Shown: positions 1 to 8,930 of the stretch, piece after piece
How positions within the stretch are numbered: position 1 is the first letter of the stretch
How the letters are laid out: each line of letters opens with the position of its first letter
Source of the DNA: Arthrobacter sp. MYb229
GTDB lineage: Bacteria; Actinomycetota; Actinomycetes; Actinomycetales; Micrococcaceae
Reading direction: 5' to 3'
Length of the DNA: 64,000 nucleotides
Assembly: GCF_002975405.1 (NCBI RefSeq)
Contig: NZ_PCPS01000002.1
Span: forward strand, 372,001 to 436,000
Made by a program: the position numbers and the translations under genes
Notes under the pieces: model-generated
The model's database searches: none
Told to the model about the DNA's origin: nothing
The model's input: only the letters and a program-made list of their open reading frames with translations

Positions 1-679
1 ATCGATTGGGTACCCATATCGGTGCCTGCGGTCTTAGGGGGCATCAAGTTTTCGCTCTCTTCACTGGTCATATATCAGTTGCCAATAATCAAAGGGTATC
101 GCTCGAGTGCCAATCGGTCACTTCCTCAGAGCTGCGGAAGAGTCGTTGTGGGCTAGGTGCGAGCAGCTCGCTCACCGAAGCGGCGCCAGTTGGAAGGTGA
201 GGCCGATCCGCGCTTCCGCCACAGGCGGCCCTGCAAGCCAAGCAGATACGCTCGTTTGCCTAGGGGTTCTAGGATTCTCGGGGTTTCAGAATCGGTTGAT
301 TCAGCGGTTTTCGGGACAATAAAAAATCCCCTTAGATTCTTATTGACGCTGTGATGCAGCGAACATAGACTTGTGATCAGCTATTGATATATCAGGGATG
401 GGGGTCCGGGATTGAGCTGTCGATTGCCGAAGTTGAAACGCAGAATACAACCTCCGCATTCGGAACGGGTCTTGGGCCCGTGCGGGATGCAGGCATTGGC
501 TAAACCCCTAATCTAAATCTTTGCCCACAGCAGCGATACCCTGTTTGGGAGGGGTGCGGAACTTCTGGCATTGGTGAGCTAATGCTAGAAGAGGGGCGTG
601 GTTGATCAACACAGCGCAGGCGTAGACCACATCGATTCCCCACGAAATGTACGAGGCATGACGGGACACTGTCATCTCG
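1..679. other. Leading region without a convincing gene
   Basis: Several short open frames exist on both strands, but none shows a recognisable domain or a good ribosome-binding site, and those on the minus strand past 500 mirror purU. The sequence is less G+C-rich than the neighbouring genes. Two TATATCA words occur (about 70 and 389). I see no tRNA, riboswitch core or strong terminator. It probably holds the purU promoter and part of an upstream intergenic or decayed region. Confidence 0.4.
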
Positions 680-700
680 GTGAACCAAAGGAGCGGCAAA

Positions 701-1573
701 ATGACCGAACTGAACAATAAATATGTCTTGACCCTCACCTGCGCAGAGCGCCCGGGGATTGTCCATGCCGTGACCGGTCTGCTGTTGAAGCACCACGGGG
801 ACATCCGGGAACTGAAGCAGCATGATGACCAGCGTTCTGGAACGTTGTTCATGCGCATTGAGTTCGAAGTGTCCCAAACTTCCAACGTTTCTGCCGAAAT
901 TGCCGAATTGGAGTCAAGTCTGACCGATCTGGCGACAGAGCACGACGCTACTTGGGGCCTGCGGGCCTCGGGCAAGAAGAAGCGCGTGGTGATCATGGTG
1001 TCAAAGTTCGGTCACTGCCTGCATGACCTGTTGTTCCGCGCACGCATGGGGGAACTGCCGGTCGAGATCGCAGCGGTCGTCTCCAACCACCCGGATCACC
1101 GGCAGCAGGTGGAATGGAACGGAATACCGTTCTTCCACGTACCGGTCACCGCCGAGACCAAGCCGGAGGCAGAGGCCCGGCTCATGGAGCTCGTTGACCG
1201 TTTCGACGTGGATTTGGTGGTGCTCGCCAGGTACATGCAGGTCCTCTCCGATGATCTCACCCGGCAGCTCACCGGGCGCGCGATCAACATCCACCATTCA
1301 TTCCTCCCGTCCTTCAAGGGGGCCAAGCCGTATCACCAGGCCTTTGAGCGTGGCGTAAAGACCGTGGGCGCGACGGCGCACTACGTGAACAGCGAATTGG
1401 ATGAGGGGCCGATCATTGCCCAGCAGGTCCAAAACGTTGATCACAGCTACGGGCCCGAGGATCTTGTTGCTGCAGGTCGGGATACCGAATGCAAGGCGCT
1501 ATCGGACGCGGTGCGATGGCACTGTGAAGACCGGATTTTCCTCAACGGTTCACGGACCGTGGTGCTGCGCTAG
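701..1573 (+). CDS. purU: Formyltetrahydrofolate deformylase PurU
   Basis: This enzyme hydrolyses 10-formyltetrahydrofolate to formate and tetrahydrofolate, balancing one-carbon pools and often supplying formate for purine synthesis. The 290-aa protein has the family's two parts: an N-terminal ACT-like domain (about residues 5-85, starting LTLTCAERPGIVHAVTG) and a C-terminal formyltransferase-type catalytic domain with HCLHDLLFRAR, the NIHHSFLPSFKGAKPYHQA segment and a DEGPIIAQQ segment. The His and Asp expected for catalysis are visible there. An in-frame GTG lies 21 bases upstream, but ATG is preferred because AAAGGAG sits 7 bases before it. Length matches E. coli PurU. The gene stands alone and ends before a strong hairpin. 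Confidence 0.95.
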   Translation: MTELNNKYVLTLTCAERPGIVHAVTGLLLKHHGDIRELKQHDDQRSGTLFMRIEFEVSQTSNVSAEIAELESSLTDLATEHDATWGLRASGKKKRVVIMVSKFGHCLHDLLFRARMGELPVEIAAVVSNHPDHRQQVEWNGIPFFHVPVTAETKPEAEARLMELVDRFDVDLVVLARYMQVLSDDLTRQLTGRAINIHHSFLPSFKGAKPYHQAFERGVKTVGATAHYVNSELDEGPIIAQQVQNVDHSYGPEDLVAAGRDTECKALSDAVRWHCEDRIFLNGSRTVVLR

Positions 1574-1642
1574 GTTTTCCCGTACGCTAGCCTCTCGATG
1601 CCGAGAGCTCCGCGTGAAGGACCGTGCACTGTAAGGCATTGA

Positions 1643-1687
1643 AGAATGCTCGTGGACCGTTAGTGGTAATTGGTCCACGAGCATTCT
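1643..1687. terminator. Bidirectional hairpin terminator between purU and the PucR gene
   Basis: A perfect 16-bp inverted repeat (arms 1643-1658 and 1672-1687, beginning AGAATGCTCGTGGACC) encloses a 13-nt loop and lies between two convergent genes. It has no long T run on either side, so its action as an intrinsic terminator is inferred from position and stem strength. Confidence 0.75.
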
Positions 1688-1705
1688 GCTGTCTATCGGG
1701 TCCCG

Positions 1706-3307
1706 TCAGTGGCGTTGGCTCTGCCGGTAAACGCTCAGGCTCAGCGTCAGAACCGTCAGCGTGCGCGCATCATTCAGATCCGCTTCAAGCAGTGATTCCA
1801 GCAGCGCGAGGCGCTGGTAGAACACCGAACGCGACAGCCGGCAGCGGGTTGCTGCCTGGGAGCGGTTGGTTGGCGAGGCCAGATAGGCTTCGAGCACGCG
1901 AAGGCACTCATCGCGCCGGTTGGCTTCCAAGGCCAAAATCGGCGCCAGCACTTGCTGTGGCAGGCGTTGCACGGCTGGTTCGTGGCGCAATTCATGGGTG
2001 AGTAGAGCCAGCGGGTAGTCGGCGGCCAAGACTACCGAAGTGCTTGGTTCCAAGCGCAGTTCACAGCCCTCGGTAGCCTGCTCGATCGAGGTCCGGATCT
2101 GCCCGAGCCCCGCAACTATTTCGCCCAGATAGAGGGGTCCTTCGAGGGCATGGGATTCCACTGCTAGACGCATCGCTTGCTGGAAGGCGTCTTGCAGCTG
2201 GATGCTCGCGGTCGAAACGATGCCAAAGAGTTTGGGCGTTGGTGAATGAAGTGCACCAATAACTAGATTCATCCCATTTCCGGCATGCTGCTCAAATTCT
2301 TTCACTGCGGCTTTCGGGTCTTGCCCCGAAGCAAGCCGCACAGCGAAGCCACGCAGGGCCCGTTGCCTGACCGGGAATCCGGCAGCCTCAAATTTTCCGG
2401 TCAGCAGCTTCAAACTGGTTTCCCGGCTATTGAGCAGATCGTCGAGCAGCTCGCAGGCCGTATCGAACTTCCACAGTGCCGGACCTCTTGTGCGCAATAG
2501 CTCGGTACCCAAGGCGATGGCAGCCATGGTCAGCACATGCAGCGAGCCGGCCGGGTGGGCGGCGGAGCCCGGTGCGATCAAGGAGCCAAAATTCTTGCCA
2601 TGGATTTGCACCGGAATCACCTGGCGCTCGGTATTTCCCATGAGGTGCAAGGCTCGTGATCGATCCTGCCAGTGGTCAAAGAAATCCGTTGGCAGTTCCA
2701 CCGTGCTGGCGTAGCGCCGCAGGTTGTATCCGGAATCTTCGAAGACCACCGGACAGCCAAGAAGCCTGGCGCAGTCGTTCAAGACCGTTGCGGCCGGGGC
2801 GCCTAATTGCATCAGGCCGGTGAAATGCTCGGTCACTTCACCGCCTGCTTCGATTCTCCGCGTTTGCGCGGAGAACAGCAGCTGATGCAAGGTCTCGGTG
2901 ATCTCGACGAATGCCACCGGCTCGTGCAGCAGAATCAATGGCAGGCGCTGCTCTTTGCAGGCGCGGACAAGACCCGCGGGGGCTTCGGGGCAATGGGCCC
3001 CGAGCTCCACTACCAAGGCCGCTGCTCGAAGCTCAACTAATTCGGCAACAAACGGTTCAAACTCCGCCTGTGCACTCCAACCGATGCCGGTGGTCAAGAC
3101 CAGCTCCTGGCCGCGCAGGTAGGCGGCGGGGTTGAGGTTCTCCAAGACATGCGCCCAGCCAATGTGACGCTTCAATGACGGGGCATCGGCGATTACCTGC
3201 GGACTGCCGATCAGCATGCAGGGCAGTTGCAGCAGCTGTTCGACGGTGAGAATCGCATTGCCCGGACAGTCTGTCCGATTGGCCGGCATTTTTCCGACAA
3301 GTGTCAC
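1706..3307 (-). CDS. PucR-family transcriptional regulator
   Basis: This 533-aa protein has the PucR layout: an N-terminal PucR sensory domain (about residues 20-150, with LPCMLIGSPQVIAD and GQELVLTTGIGW), a central region, and a C-terminal helix-turn-helix (about 465-525, with NRSQAATRCRLSRSVFYQRL). PucR proteins regulate purine, polyamine, GABA or proline use in Firmicutes and Actinobacteria. It is divergent from the small peptide/symporter/unknown trio, so control of that transporter is the simplest guess. The start is uncertain: GTG at this position has GAGAGG upstream, while an ATG six codons inside lacks a clear binding site. The effector is unknown. Confidence 0.85.
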   Translation of the reverse strand: MTLVGKMPANRTDCPGNAILTVEQLLQLPCMLIGSPQVIADAPSLKRHIGWAHVLENLNPAAYLRGQELVLTTGIGWSAQAEFEPFVAELVELRAAALVVELGAHCPEAPAGLVRACKEQRLPLILLHEPVAFVEITETLHQLLFSAQTRRIEAGGEVTEHFTGLMQLGAPAATVLNDCARLLGCPVVFEDSGYNLRRYASTVELPTDFFDHWQDRSRALHLMGNTERQVIPVQIHGKNFGSLIAPGSAAHPAGSLHVLTMAAIALGTELLRTRGPALWKFDTACELLDDLLNSRETSLKLLTGKFEAAGFPVRQRALRGFAVRLASGQDPKAAVKEFEQHAGNGMNLVIGALHSPTPKLFGIVSTASIQLQDAFQQAMRLAVESHALEGPLYLGEIVAGLGQIRTSIEQATEGCELRLEPSTSVVLAADYPLALLTHELRHEPAVQRLPQQVLAPILALEANRRDECLRVLEAYLASPTNRSQAATRCRLSRSVFYQRLALLESLLEADLNDARTLTVLTLSLSVYRQSQRH

Positions 3308-3409
3308 TGTTGGTAAGCCTCTCGCTGTGTAAAACTGTCAACGACATGGATCTTTGGTGATTCAGTTCACACGATACAGAATGTTTGGCTTTGGAAGGGG
3401 AATGCGTCG

Positions 3410-3538
3410 ATGTTTGGTCTACCAACGTTCACGACCGTTGTCATCCTTGGGGTCCCGGCCCTCTGGGTAATCTATACGGCGGTATTTATGTGGCTCAGCC
3501 GCGGATGGAAGCGTGAAGACGTGGAGGACAACCGGTGA
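3410..3538 (+). CDS. Small symporter accessory membrane peptide (42 aa)
   Basis: The frame encodes MFGLPTFTTVVILGVPALWV, continues through a single hydrophobic helix (residues 8-28) and ends in a short basic/acidic tail (SRGWKREDVEDNR). A good ribosome-binding site, GGAAGGGG, lies about 9 bases before the ATG. Its stop overlaps the GTG start of the next gene by four bases, implying translational coupling. Peptides of this size and topology are known just ahead of SSS-family symporter genes as symporter small accessory proteins, comparable with the small DUF4212 subunits of acetate/monocarboxylate symporters. It is easily missed because of its length. Confidence 0.8.
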   Translation: MFGLPTFTTVVILGVPALWVIYTAVFMWLSRGWKREDVEDNR

Positions 3539-5082
3539 GCCTCGAAATCATCTTTCTCATCATCTACTTCATTGCCATGGCAGGTATTGGCTTCTGGGCG
3601 ATGAAAAAGGGCCAGCAGGACTCCGAGGGATTCCTGCTCGGAGGGCGCAGCATCGGCCCGGGCGTGACGGCCCTGCGGCTGCAAAGTTCCTCGATGTCCG
3701 GCTACATGTTCATGGGCGCCGGATCCCTGGGCTACACACAGGGCTACTTTGGCATGTGGTACGCATTGGGCGATCTCGGCGGCGGCATCCTGAACCTTTC
3801 GGTCCTGGGCCGTCGCATGCGCAAGCTGTCCCAAATTCTGGGTTCCATTACCTCCATTGAATATCTGGAACACCGCTACCCGTCGAAATGGATCCGGCTG
3901 ATCGCCGCCCCGGTGGCGCTGTTCTGCATGTTCTTCTATGTCCTGGCGCAGTTCATTGCCGGGGGACGCGGGCTGGAGATGGTCACCGGGGTGTCCTTCC
4001 CCGTGGCGCTGGCTATCGCCATCGGGGTGATCGTGCTGTACACCTTCCTCGGCGGCTACCTCGCGGTGGCCTACACCGACTTCGTCCAGGCCATCATCAT
4101 GGTGGTGGGCATGGTCTGGATCCTCATTGCCACCCTGATCGCCATTGGCGGCTTCACCAAGGGCAACGAAGCCATTGGCGCCATCAACCCGAATATGCTG
4201 ACCATGTGGGGCGCCGACCTCGGGTTCCAAGGACAGTGGGGCGTCATCATCGGTGCGCTGCTGGTCTTCTCGATTGGCTATATGGGGTGGCCGCATGTGG
4301 TGGTCAGCCACATGGCCATGAAGAAGCCGTCGGTAGCCCGCACCGCCGGTGCCTACTCGCTGATCTTCAACCTGCTATTCATTCCCGGCCCGTACCTTGT
4401 CGGCATGTTCGCGTTGATTCTGCTGCCTAACCTGGCCAATCCGGAAACCGCGATCTTCGAGGTCGCCGACGCGGTCTTGCCGACCTTTGCCGTGGGCATC
4501 GTGATGGCTGCGATCATGGCGGCCATCATGTCTACCGCCGACGCGTTGCTGCTGCAGGCCGGAACCATTGCCAGCCAGGATATCTACGCGCGCTTCATCA
4601 ACAAGAAAATGAGCGACGGGCAGATGGTGTGGGTCTCGCGCATCACCGTGCTGGCTCTGGCGCTCATTGGTTTCGCCATTGCGGCCTTTGAACCGCCTGC
4701 GGTGGCGGCCATCGTGATCTTCTCCACCACGGTACTTGGCAGCGCCTTTGTCCCGGCGTATGTCTGCGCGGTTTGGTGGAAGAAGGCCAATACCGTCGGG
4801 GCTATCTCCTCGATGATCGCCGGCACGGCAGTTTCCGTCCTCTGGCAGGTATCGGGTGCCCCGGAGGCCACCGGCATCGATCCGATGGTCACCGGAATCT
4901 TGGCCTCCACCGCGGCCATGATCATCGGCAGCTTGGCTTCCCAGGCGAACCACCCCGTTCCAGAGCGCATCGTCCGGGCCTTGGACGAGACGGCGAAGAT
5001 CGGGCCGATCCCGACGAAGATGCTCATCGGCCAGGACGCGTTGCTGGCGGGGCAAGCCGAAATGGCCGGCCGCAATGAGTGA
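3535..5082 (+). CDS. Sodium:solute symporter (SSS family, PutP/PanF-like)
   Basis: The 515-aa protein is strongly hydrophobic, with about 13 membrane helices as usual for SSS transporters. Family features include the early GGRSIGPGVTALRLQSSSMS segment (residues 36-55), the LGGYLAVAYTDFVQA motif near 170 and the STADALLLQAGTIASQDIYA motif near 330, which corresponds to the sodium-binding helix. It starts with GTG inside the preceding small peptide gene and overlaps the next gene by eight bases, so all three are probably one translation unit. The substrate is not readable from sequence; proline, pantothenate and monocarboxylates are known for relatives. The divergent PucR gene is the likely regulator. 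Confidence 0.9.
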   Translation: MSLEIIFLIIYFIAMAGIGFWAMKKGQQDSEGFLLGGRSIGPGVTALRLQSSSMSGYMFMGAGSLGYTQGYFGMWYALGDLGGGILNLSVLGRRMRKLSQILGSITSIEYLEHRYPSKWIRLIAAPVALFCMFFYVLAQFIAGGRGLEMVTGVSFPVALAIAIGVIVLYTFLGGYLAVAYTDFVQAIIMVVGMVWILIATLIAIGGFTKGNEAIGAINPNMLTMWGADLGFQGQWGVIIGALLVFSIGYMGWPHVVVSHMAMKKPSVARTAGAYSLIFNLLFIPGPYLVGMFALILLPNLANPETAIFEVADAVLPTFAVGIVMAAIMAAIMSTADALLLQAGTIASQDIYARFINKKMSDGQMVWVSRITVLALALIGFAIAAFEPPAVAAIVIFSTTVLGSAFVPAYVCAVWWKKANTVGAISSMIAGTAVSVLWQVSGAPEATGIDPMVTGILASTAAMIIGSLASQANHPVPERIVRALDETAKIGPIPTKMLIGQDALLAGQAEMAGRNE

Positions 5083-5569
5083 GCTGGTGCTGCGCACCTT
5101 GGTCGATGAGGACTATGCCCAGTCGATATTGCAAGCGAAAGCTCCGGGCCTGGAGGTGACCTCCGCTCGACTGCGGCACCACCCGTTTGCCGGTTTCATC
5201 TTCGACGTCTCGCACCTGGCCGGTCGCGTCGGAAGGACCCACGCGCTGGTGGACTACTACACCGGCAAGGCTTTTATCAGCGGCCCGTGGCAGGCGGCCG
5301 ATCCGGACCGGGCCACGCAGCTCAGCCCGGTGCAAGACCCGCAATGGAACACCATTGATTTCGACACCGCACGGCAGAAAGCCAAGTCGCTGCTGGCAAC
5401 CGCCGCGCTGCGCCGCGCCCGATTGGCGTGGAAAGGCGGAGTGCGGGAACACCGCAGCGTCAACAAGGTGTGGAAGCCGAACTGGGTGCTCGACGCGAAA
5501 CTCGACGGAAAGTCCTACCGCATCATGGTGGATGGGCTGAATGGAGGCTATTTCTTCATCGACTGCTGA
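5075..5569 (+). CDS. Unknown 164-aa protein coupled to the symporter
   Basis: The start lies inside the last codons of the symporter gene, and no intergenic space remains, which supports a real coupled gene. The protein is soluble-looking, rich in Arg and Ala, and opens MSELVLRTLVDEDYAQSILQ. The C-terminal half (SVNKVWKPNWVLDAKLDGKS) could be a small alpha/beta domain. No signal peptide, membrane helix or catalytic motif is visible and I do not recognise the family. By position it may assist or regulate the symporter or process its substrate. Confidence 0.65.
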   Translation: MSELVLRTLVDEDYAQSILQAKAPGLEVTSARLRHHPFAGFIFDVSHLAGRVGRTHALVDYYTGKAFISGPWQAADPDRATQLSPVQDPQWNTIDFDTARQKAKSLLATAALRRARLAWKGGVREHRSVNKVWKPNWVLDAKLDGKSYRIMVDGLNGGYFFIDC

Positions 5570-6360
5570 AGTCGGGCACCGCGATGTAACTGGCAGTGCG
5601 CCTGGGCGACGTCTCTCCGCGGGAATCCAGTCGGGAACAAGCAGAGCGCAAGCCTATGGAAAACTGGGACGCAATACGCACTTGCCAAGTTCGTGAAGGG
5701 TCGCGAATGCAGTGAACTGCTCGCCAGAAGTCGGACTGGGAATGCAGGAACCAACATCTGTGGGCAATTCACACGTTGCGCCGGCCCAAGGGAAAAGGCG
5801 AATCAAAACGGTCGGCTGCTACAAGCTGGCTCCTGTTGCCGATCGATATGGAGTCGCTCGGGCAGGCGGCCCGCTACAGTTCCAAGCTCGTCGGTGCTGG
5901 TGCGTTGGAGTTCTCGGACCAAGCCGGTGCAGGCATACCAGCTAAGGTTCGAGTTCTTGAAGGTGGGTTGCAATTGCGCTGCGAGCTGTTCATGATCAGG
6001 CCGCGGGTAAGCGCACGGATCCCGTCGACATGCCCGGGGCAGGAAACGGTCAGCTGACGCGATGCGGTAGCCCGCGGTGTTGCTGGCCGACCGGCATCCT
6101 TCGCTTTTCAGAGGGTAATTGGAAGCTTGGAAGTCTTGCTCTTGGAGGCTCGTGCTTTGGTAAGGACATGGATTCGTCTTTGAATCACATGATTCCGGCT
6201 CATGGTCCCACGTCACGTTGGCCTAACCCTCTGCCCGTTTGGCTGCCAAGATCATCGGAAGAGATGCAATATGGCTCCCATGCCCACAAGGCACCGTGCG
6301 TTGCGCCTCCTGGACTAGGCCATTGGTATTAACCCTGGCCTCGATAATGGACATACCTCG
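5570..6360. other. 790-bp stretch with no supported gene
   Basis: Both strands contain only short overlapping frames with unconvincing composition (many Cys, Arg and Ser, typical of shadow translation) and no binding sites. I found no hairpin followed by T, no tRNA T-arm and no repeat. It may be a decayed gene, or intergenic DNA carrying the promoter of the next operon near its right end. Confidence 0.4.
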
Positions 6361-6424
6361 ATGACTAATATCTTGCTAAAAATGAGAGTCAGCACACCGG
6401 GTGATGCGCAGCACGCCGAAGCCG

Positions 6425-6438
6425 AGGAGGAAATCTTG
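6425..6438 (+). promoter_or_regulatory. Shine-Dalgarno and TTG start of the sugar isomerase gene
   Basis: AGGAGG lies five bases before an in-frame TTG. The more distal ATG at 6361 has no purine-rich sequence ahead of it. This argues for TTG initiation and a protein 25 residues shorter than the longest frame. Confidence 0.6.
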
Positions 6439-7539
6439 AACGTACAGTCTCGATTCGCAAAGATTCTGTCAATGAATCTAGATGCCGCCGAACAGAAGCA
6501 GATTCCAGAGCTAACGCCGCAATTGGCACAGAAGCTAATCGATCGAATCGACACGATTCCTCTGTTCGCGCATGCCTACTCGCTACTGGGAAATTTCACT
6601 TATGGCACCTACCGCCCCAGCGACCTGCTGACCTACGCTTTTGAGCATGAACTGGACGGTGTCTGCATCCACCTGCTTGATGGCGAAGAGCGCAGCCTGG
6701 GGCAGGCCAGCGACGCGGAGCTTCGGGAGTTCGGAGCCACCGCGCACCAGCTGGGGCTCAAAGTACATCTGGAAATCAGCAGCACCCACAAGACGGACCT
6801 CGACGACGTGGTGCGCATTGCGCGGATCCTGAACGTCGAGCACATCCGAGTGTATTCACGCTACGAAGGCCTGCTGTCCGAGGTTCTCACCATGGTCGAC
6901 AGCGACTTGCAATACCTGATCGTGCTGGCCGAGAAATACGACCTTCAATTCTACTTCGAACAGCACGAGGAATTCAAGAGCTTCGAAATCGCAGCAATCC
7001 TGGAACGTGCAAACCATCCCCGGCTGCATGCACTGTTCGACTTCGGGAACATGATCAACGCCTACGAGCGCCCCTTGGACGCGCTGAATCACCTGGCTCC
7101 GCACATCGGCCAAGTTCATCTCAAGGGCATCAAGATCATGCCGGAAGATGGAGGCTTCGGCCACCGTGGGGTATTGCAAGGCAGCGATGACGACGACATG
7201 CCAAGCCCGCGCATGCTGATGGACCTCTTGCTCTTGGGAGAGGACGAACCGCAGTTGGTCGCCTTCGCCCTAGAGCAGGAAAACCATTACCGTGCTCCGG
7301 CTTTCCGCCGCGCAGATGACCCGGAAGATCCGTTCATCGCCTACCGCGATCTGAGCACTACCGACCTTCCGGCCTCACTGACCTTGGACGAAATGCTGGT
7401 TGAAGAGCCGCAGTGGGCGGTCAACCAGCTGACCTATGTTCGAACAGTCCTTGCCCAACTGCGTGAACTTGCCATGTGCCGACTGGAATCGGCGTCCGAG
7501 GACACGGCCCGCAACGAAACTCTTCAGGAGACCTGCTAA
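6436..7539 (+). CDS. Sugar phosphate isomerase/epimerase-like TIM-barrel protein
   Basis: The protein (367 aa from the TTG start, 392 aa from the upstream ATG) resembles xylose-isomerase-like TIM barrels: repeated strand-helix units and metal-site-type segments HLEISSTHK, FYFEQHEEF, LFDFGNM and IGQVHLKGIK. In this superfamily such Glu, Asp and His residues bind a divalent metal and act in isomerisation, epimerisation or dehydratase reactions. The last 80 residues form an acidic tail less typical of the fold. It overlaps the MFS gene by one base (TAATG), so the transporter probably imports its substrate. The specific substrate cannot be read. Confidence 0.75.
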   Translation: MNVQSRFAKILSMNLDAAEQKQIPELTPQLAQKLIDRIDTIPLFAHAYSLLGNFTYGTYRPSDLLTYAFEHELDGVCIHLLDGEERSLGQASDAELREFGATAHQLGLKVHLEISSTHKTDLDDVVRIARILNVEHIRVYSRYEGLLSEVLTMVDSDLQYLIVLAEKYDLQFYFEQHEEFKSFEIAAILERANHPRLHALFDFGNMINAYERPLDALNHLAPHIGQVHLKGIKIMPEDGGFGHRGVLQGSDDDDMPSPRMLMDLLLLGEDEPQLVAFALEQENHYRAPAFRRADDPEDPFIAYRDLSTTDLPASLTLDEMLVEEPQWAVNQLTYVRTVLAQLRELAMCRLESASEDTARNETLQETC

Positions 7540-8816
7540 TGAAAACGATCAACAAGGCCAAGTGGGGCAAATTCGTCCTGCTGATCATGGGCGGCGGCAC
7601 CATTTACAAGTTGGCCAATCTCAAGGACGTTTTCTATGTCCCCATGCAGGAGCACCTCGGGCTGAGCAACACCGAAATCGGACTGCTGTTAAGCATCAAC
7701 TCGATCGTGGCCACCGCCCTGTTTGTCGTCGGCGGATACCTGGCTGACCGCTTCCAGACCCGCACCGTAATCAGTGCAGGCCTGATCGGCGCCGGTGCCA
7801 TCGGCTTCTACATGGCCTCGTTCCCGGACTTCAACATGATGATGGTTGTGTTCGCGCTGCTCGCGGTGTGCTCGGACTGTCTGTTCTGGCCAGCGCTGCT
7901 TAAGAGCGTCAGACAGTTGGGCGACGGCGACGAGCAGGGACGCATGTTCGGTTTCCTCGAGGGTGGCCGCGGTGTCATCGATACCATCGTGGCGTTCTCG
8001 GCCCTCGGAATCTTCATCGCCATGGGCTCGGGCCTCGCTGGATTCCGTGCCGCGATCATCGCCTACTCTTCGATCAATATCGTGATCGGCATCCTGCTTT
8101 TCTTCCTGTTGCGCGGCAATTCTGCGCCGGACATCCAGGATGCCGCGGCAACTGAGACTAAGGCGCACAAGCCGACCGTAGGGGATTCCTTGAAGCTGAT
8201 TGCGCGCATGCCGCAGCTGTGGTTGGTCAGCTTCACCGTGTTCATGGTTTACATCGTCTATGTGGGGCTGACCTACTTCATTCCGTACCTGTCCACCGTG
8301 TACGGACTGCCGGTGGCTCTGGTAGGCATCTTCGGCATCATCAACCAGTACGGACTGAAGATCATCGGCGGTCCGCTGGGCGGCTACCTGGCCGACAAGA
8401 AAGTCAAGAGCTCCAGCAAGTACCTGAGCTATTCTTTTCTGGCCCTGCTTCCCGTAATGGCGCTTATTGTCTTCCTGCCACAGGACGAGAAATTCACCGT
8501 ACCGGTCATGGTTGCCTGTCTGGTCTTCTCATTGATCGTGTTCTCGATGCGCGGTGTTTTCTGGGCGCCGATGGATGAGGTCGGCATCCCTGATCAGATC
8601 AGCGGCACCGCCTTTGGCGTTGCCTGTCTCATCGGATATGCGCCGGGCATGTTCGGATTCCTGATCTACGGAGCGATCCTTGACGCATACCCGGGAGCCA
8701 CCGGATTCCATCTGGTCTTCGCGATCATGTGCGGGCTGGCAGTAATCGGCAGCGTGATCGCCATGCTGGTGGCCAAGACCGCTAAGAAGGCGAAAAAGGT
8801 CACCACTGGCGCCTAG
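7539..8816 (+). CDS. Major facilitator superfamily transporter
   Basis: This 425-aa membrane protein has about 12 helices in two halves with a central loop (about residues 190-215, rich in Ala and Lys). The MFS motif between helices 2 and 3 is visible as GGYLADRFQTRTV. A second, GGYLADKKVKSSS, lies at the equivalent place of the second half. The ATG was chosen because it overlaps the preceding stop (TAATG) with CAGGAG eight bases upstream, rather than a start inside the isomerase gene. Co-transcription with the TIM-barrel enzyme suggests import of a sugar, polyol or organic acid. Confidence 0.88.
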   Translation: MKTINKAKWGKFVLLIMGGGTIYKLANLKDVFYVPMQEHLGLSNTEIGLLLSINSIVATALFVVGGYLADRFQTRTVISAGLIGAGAIGFYMASFPDFNMMMVVFALLAVCSDCLFWPALLKSVRQLGDGDEQGRMFGFLEGGRGVIDTIVAFSALGIFIAMGSGLAGFRAAIIAYSSINIVIGILLFFLLRGNSAPDIQDAAATETKAHKPTVGDSLKLIARMPQLWLVSFTVFMVYIVYVGLTYFIPYLSTVYGLPVALVGIFGIINQYGLKIIGGPLGGYLADKKVKSSSKYLSYSFLALLPVMALIVFLPQDEKFTVPVMVACLVFSLIVFSMRGVFWAPMDEVGIPDQISGTAFGVACLIGYAPGMFGFLIYGAILDAYPGATGFHLVFAIMCGLAVIGSVIAMLVAKTAKKAKKVTTGA

Positions 8817-8930
8817 CGACCTCGGCAGCGCATTTCACGGCGGGTCGGCCCATAGAATACGAAGGTATACTGGGCTGGCCCGTCGTCGGCCGTGTCCTGC
8901 GGTCCGAAGCTGCTGGGGGGAGAAGGATCC

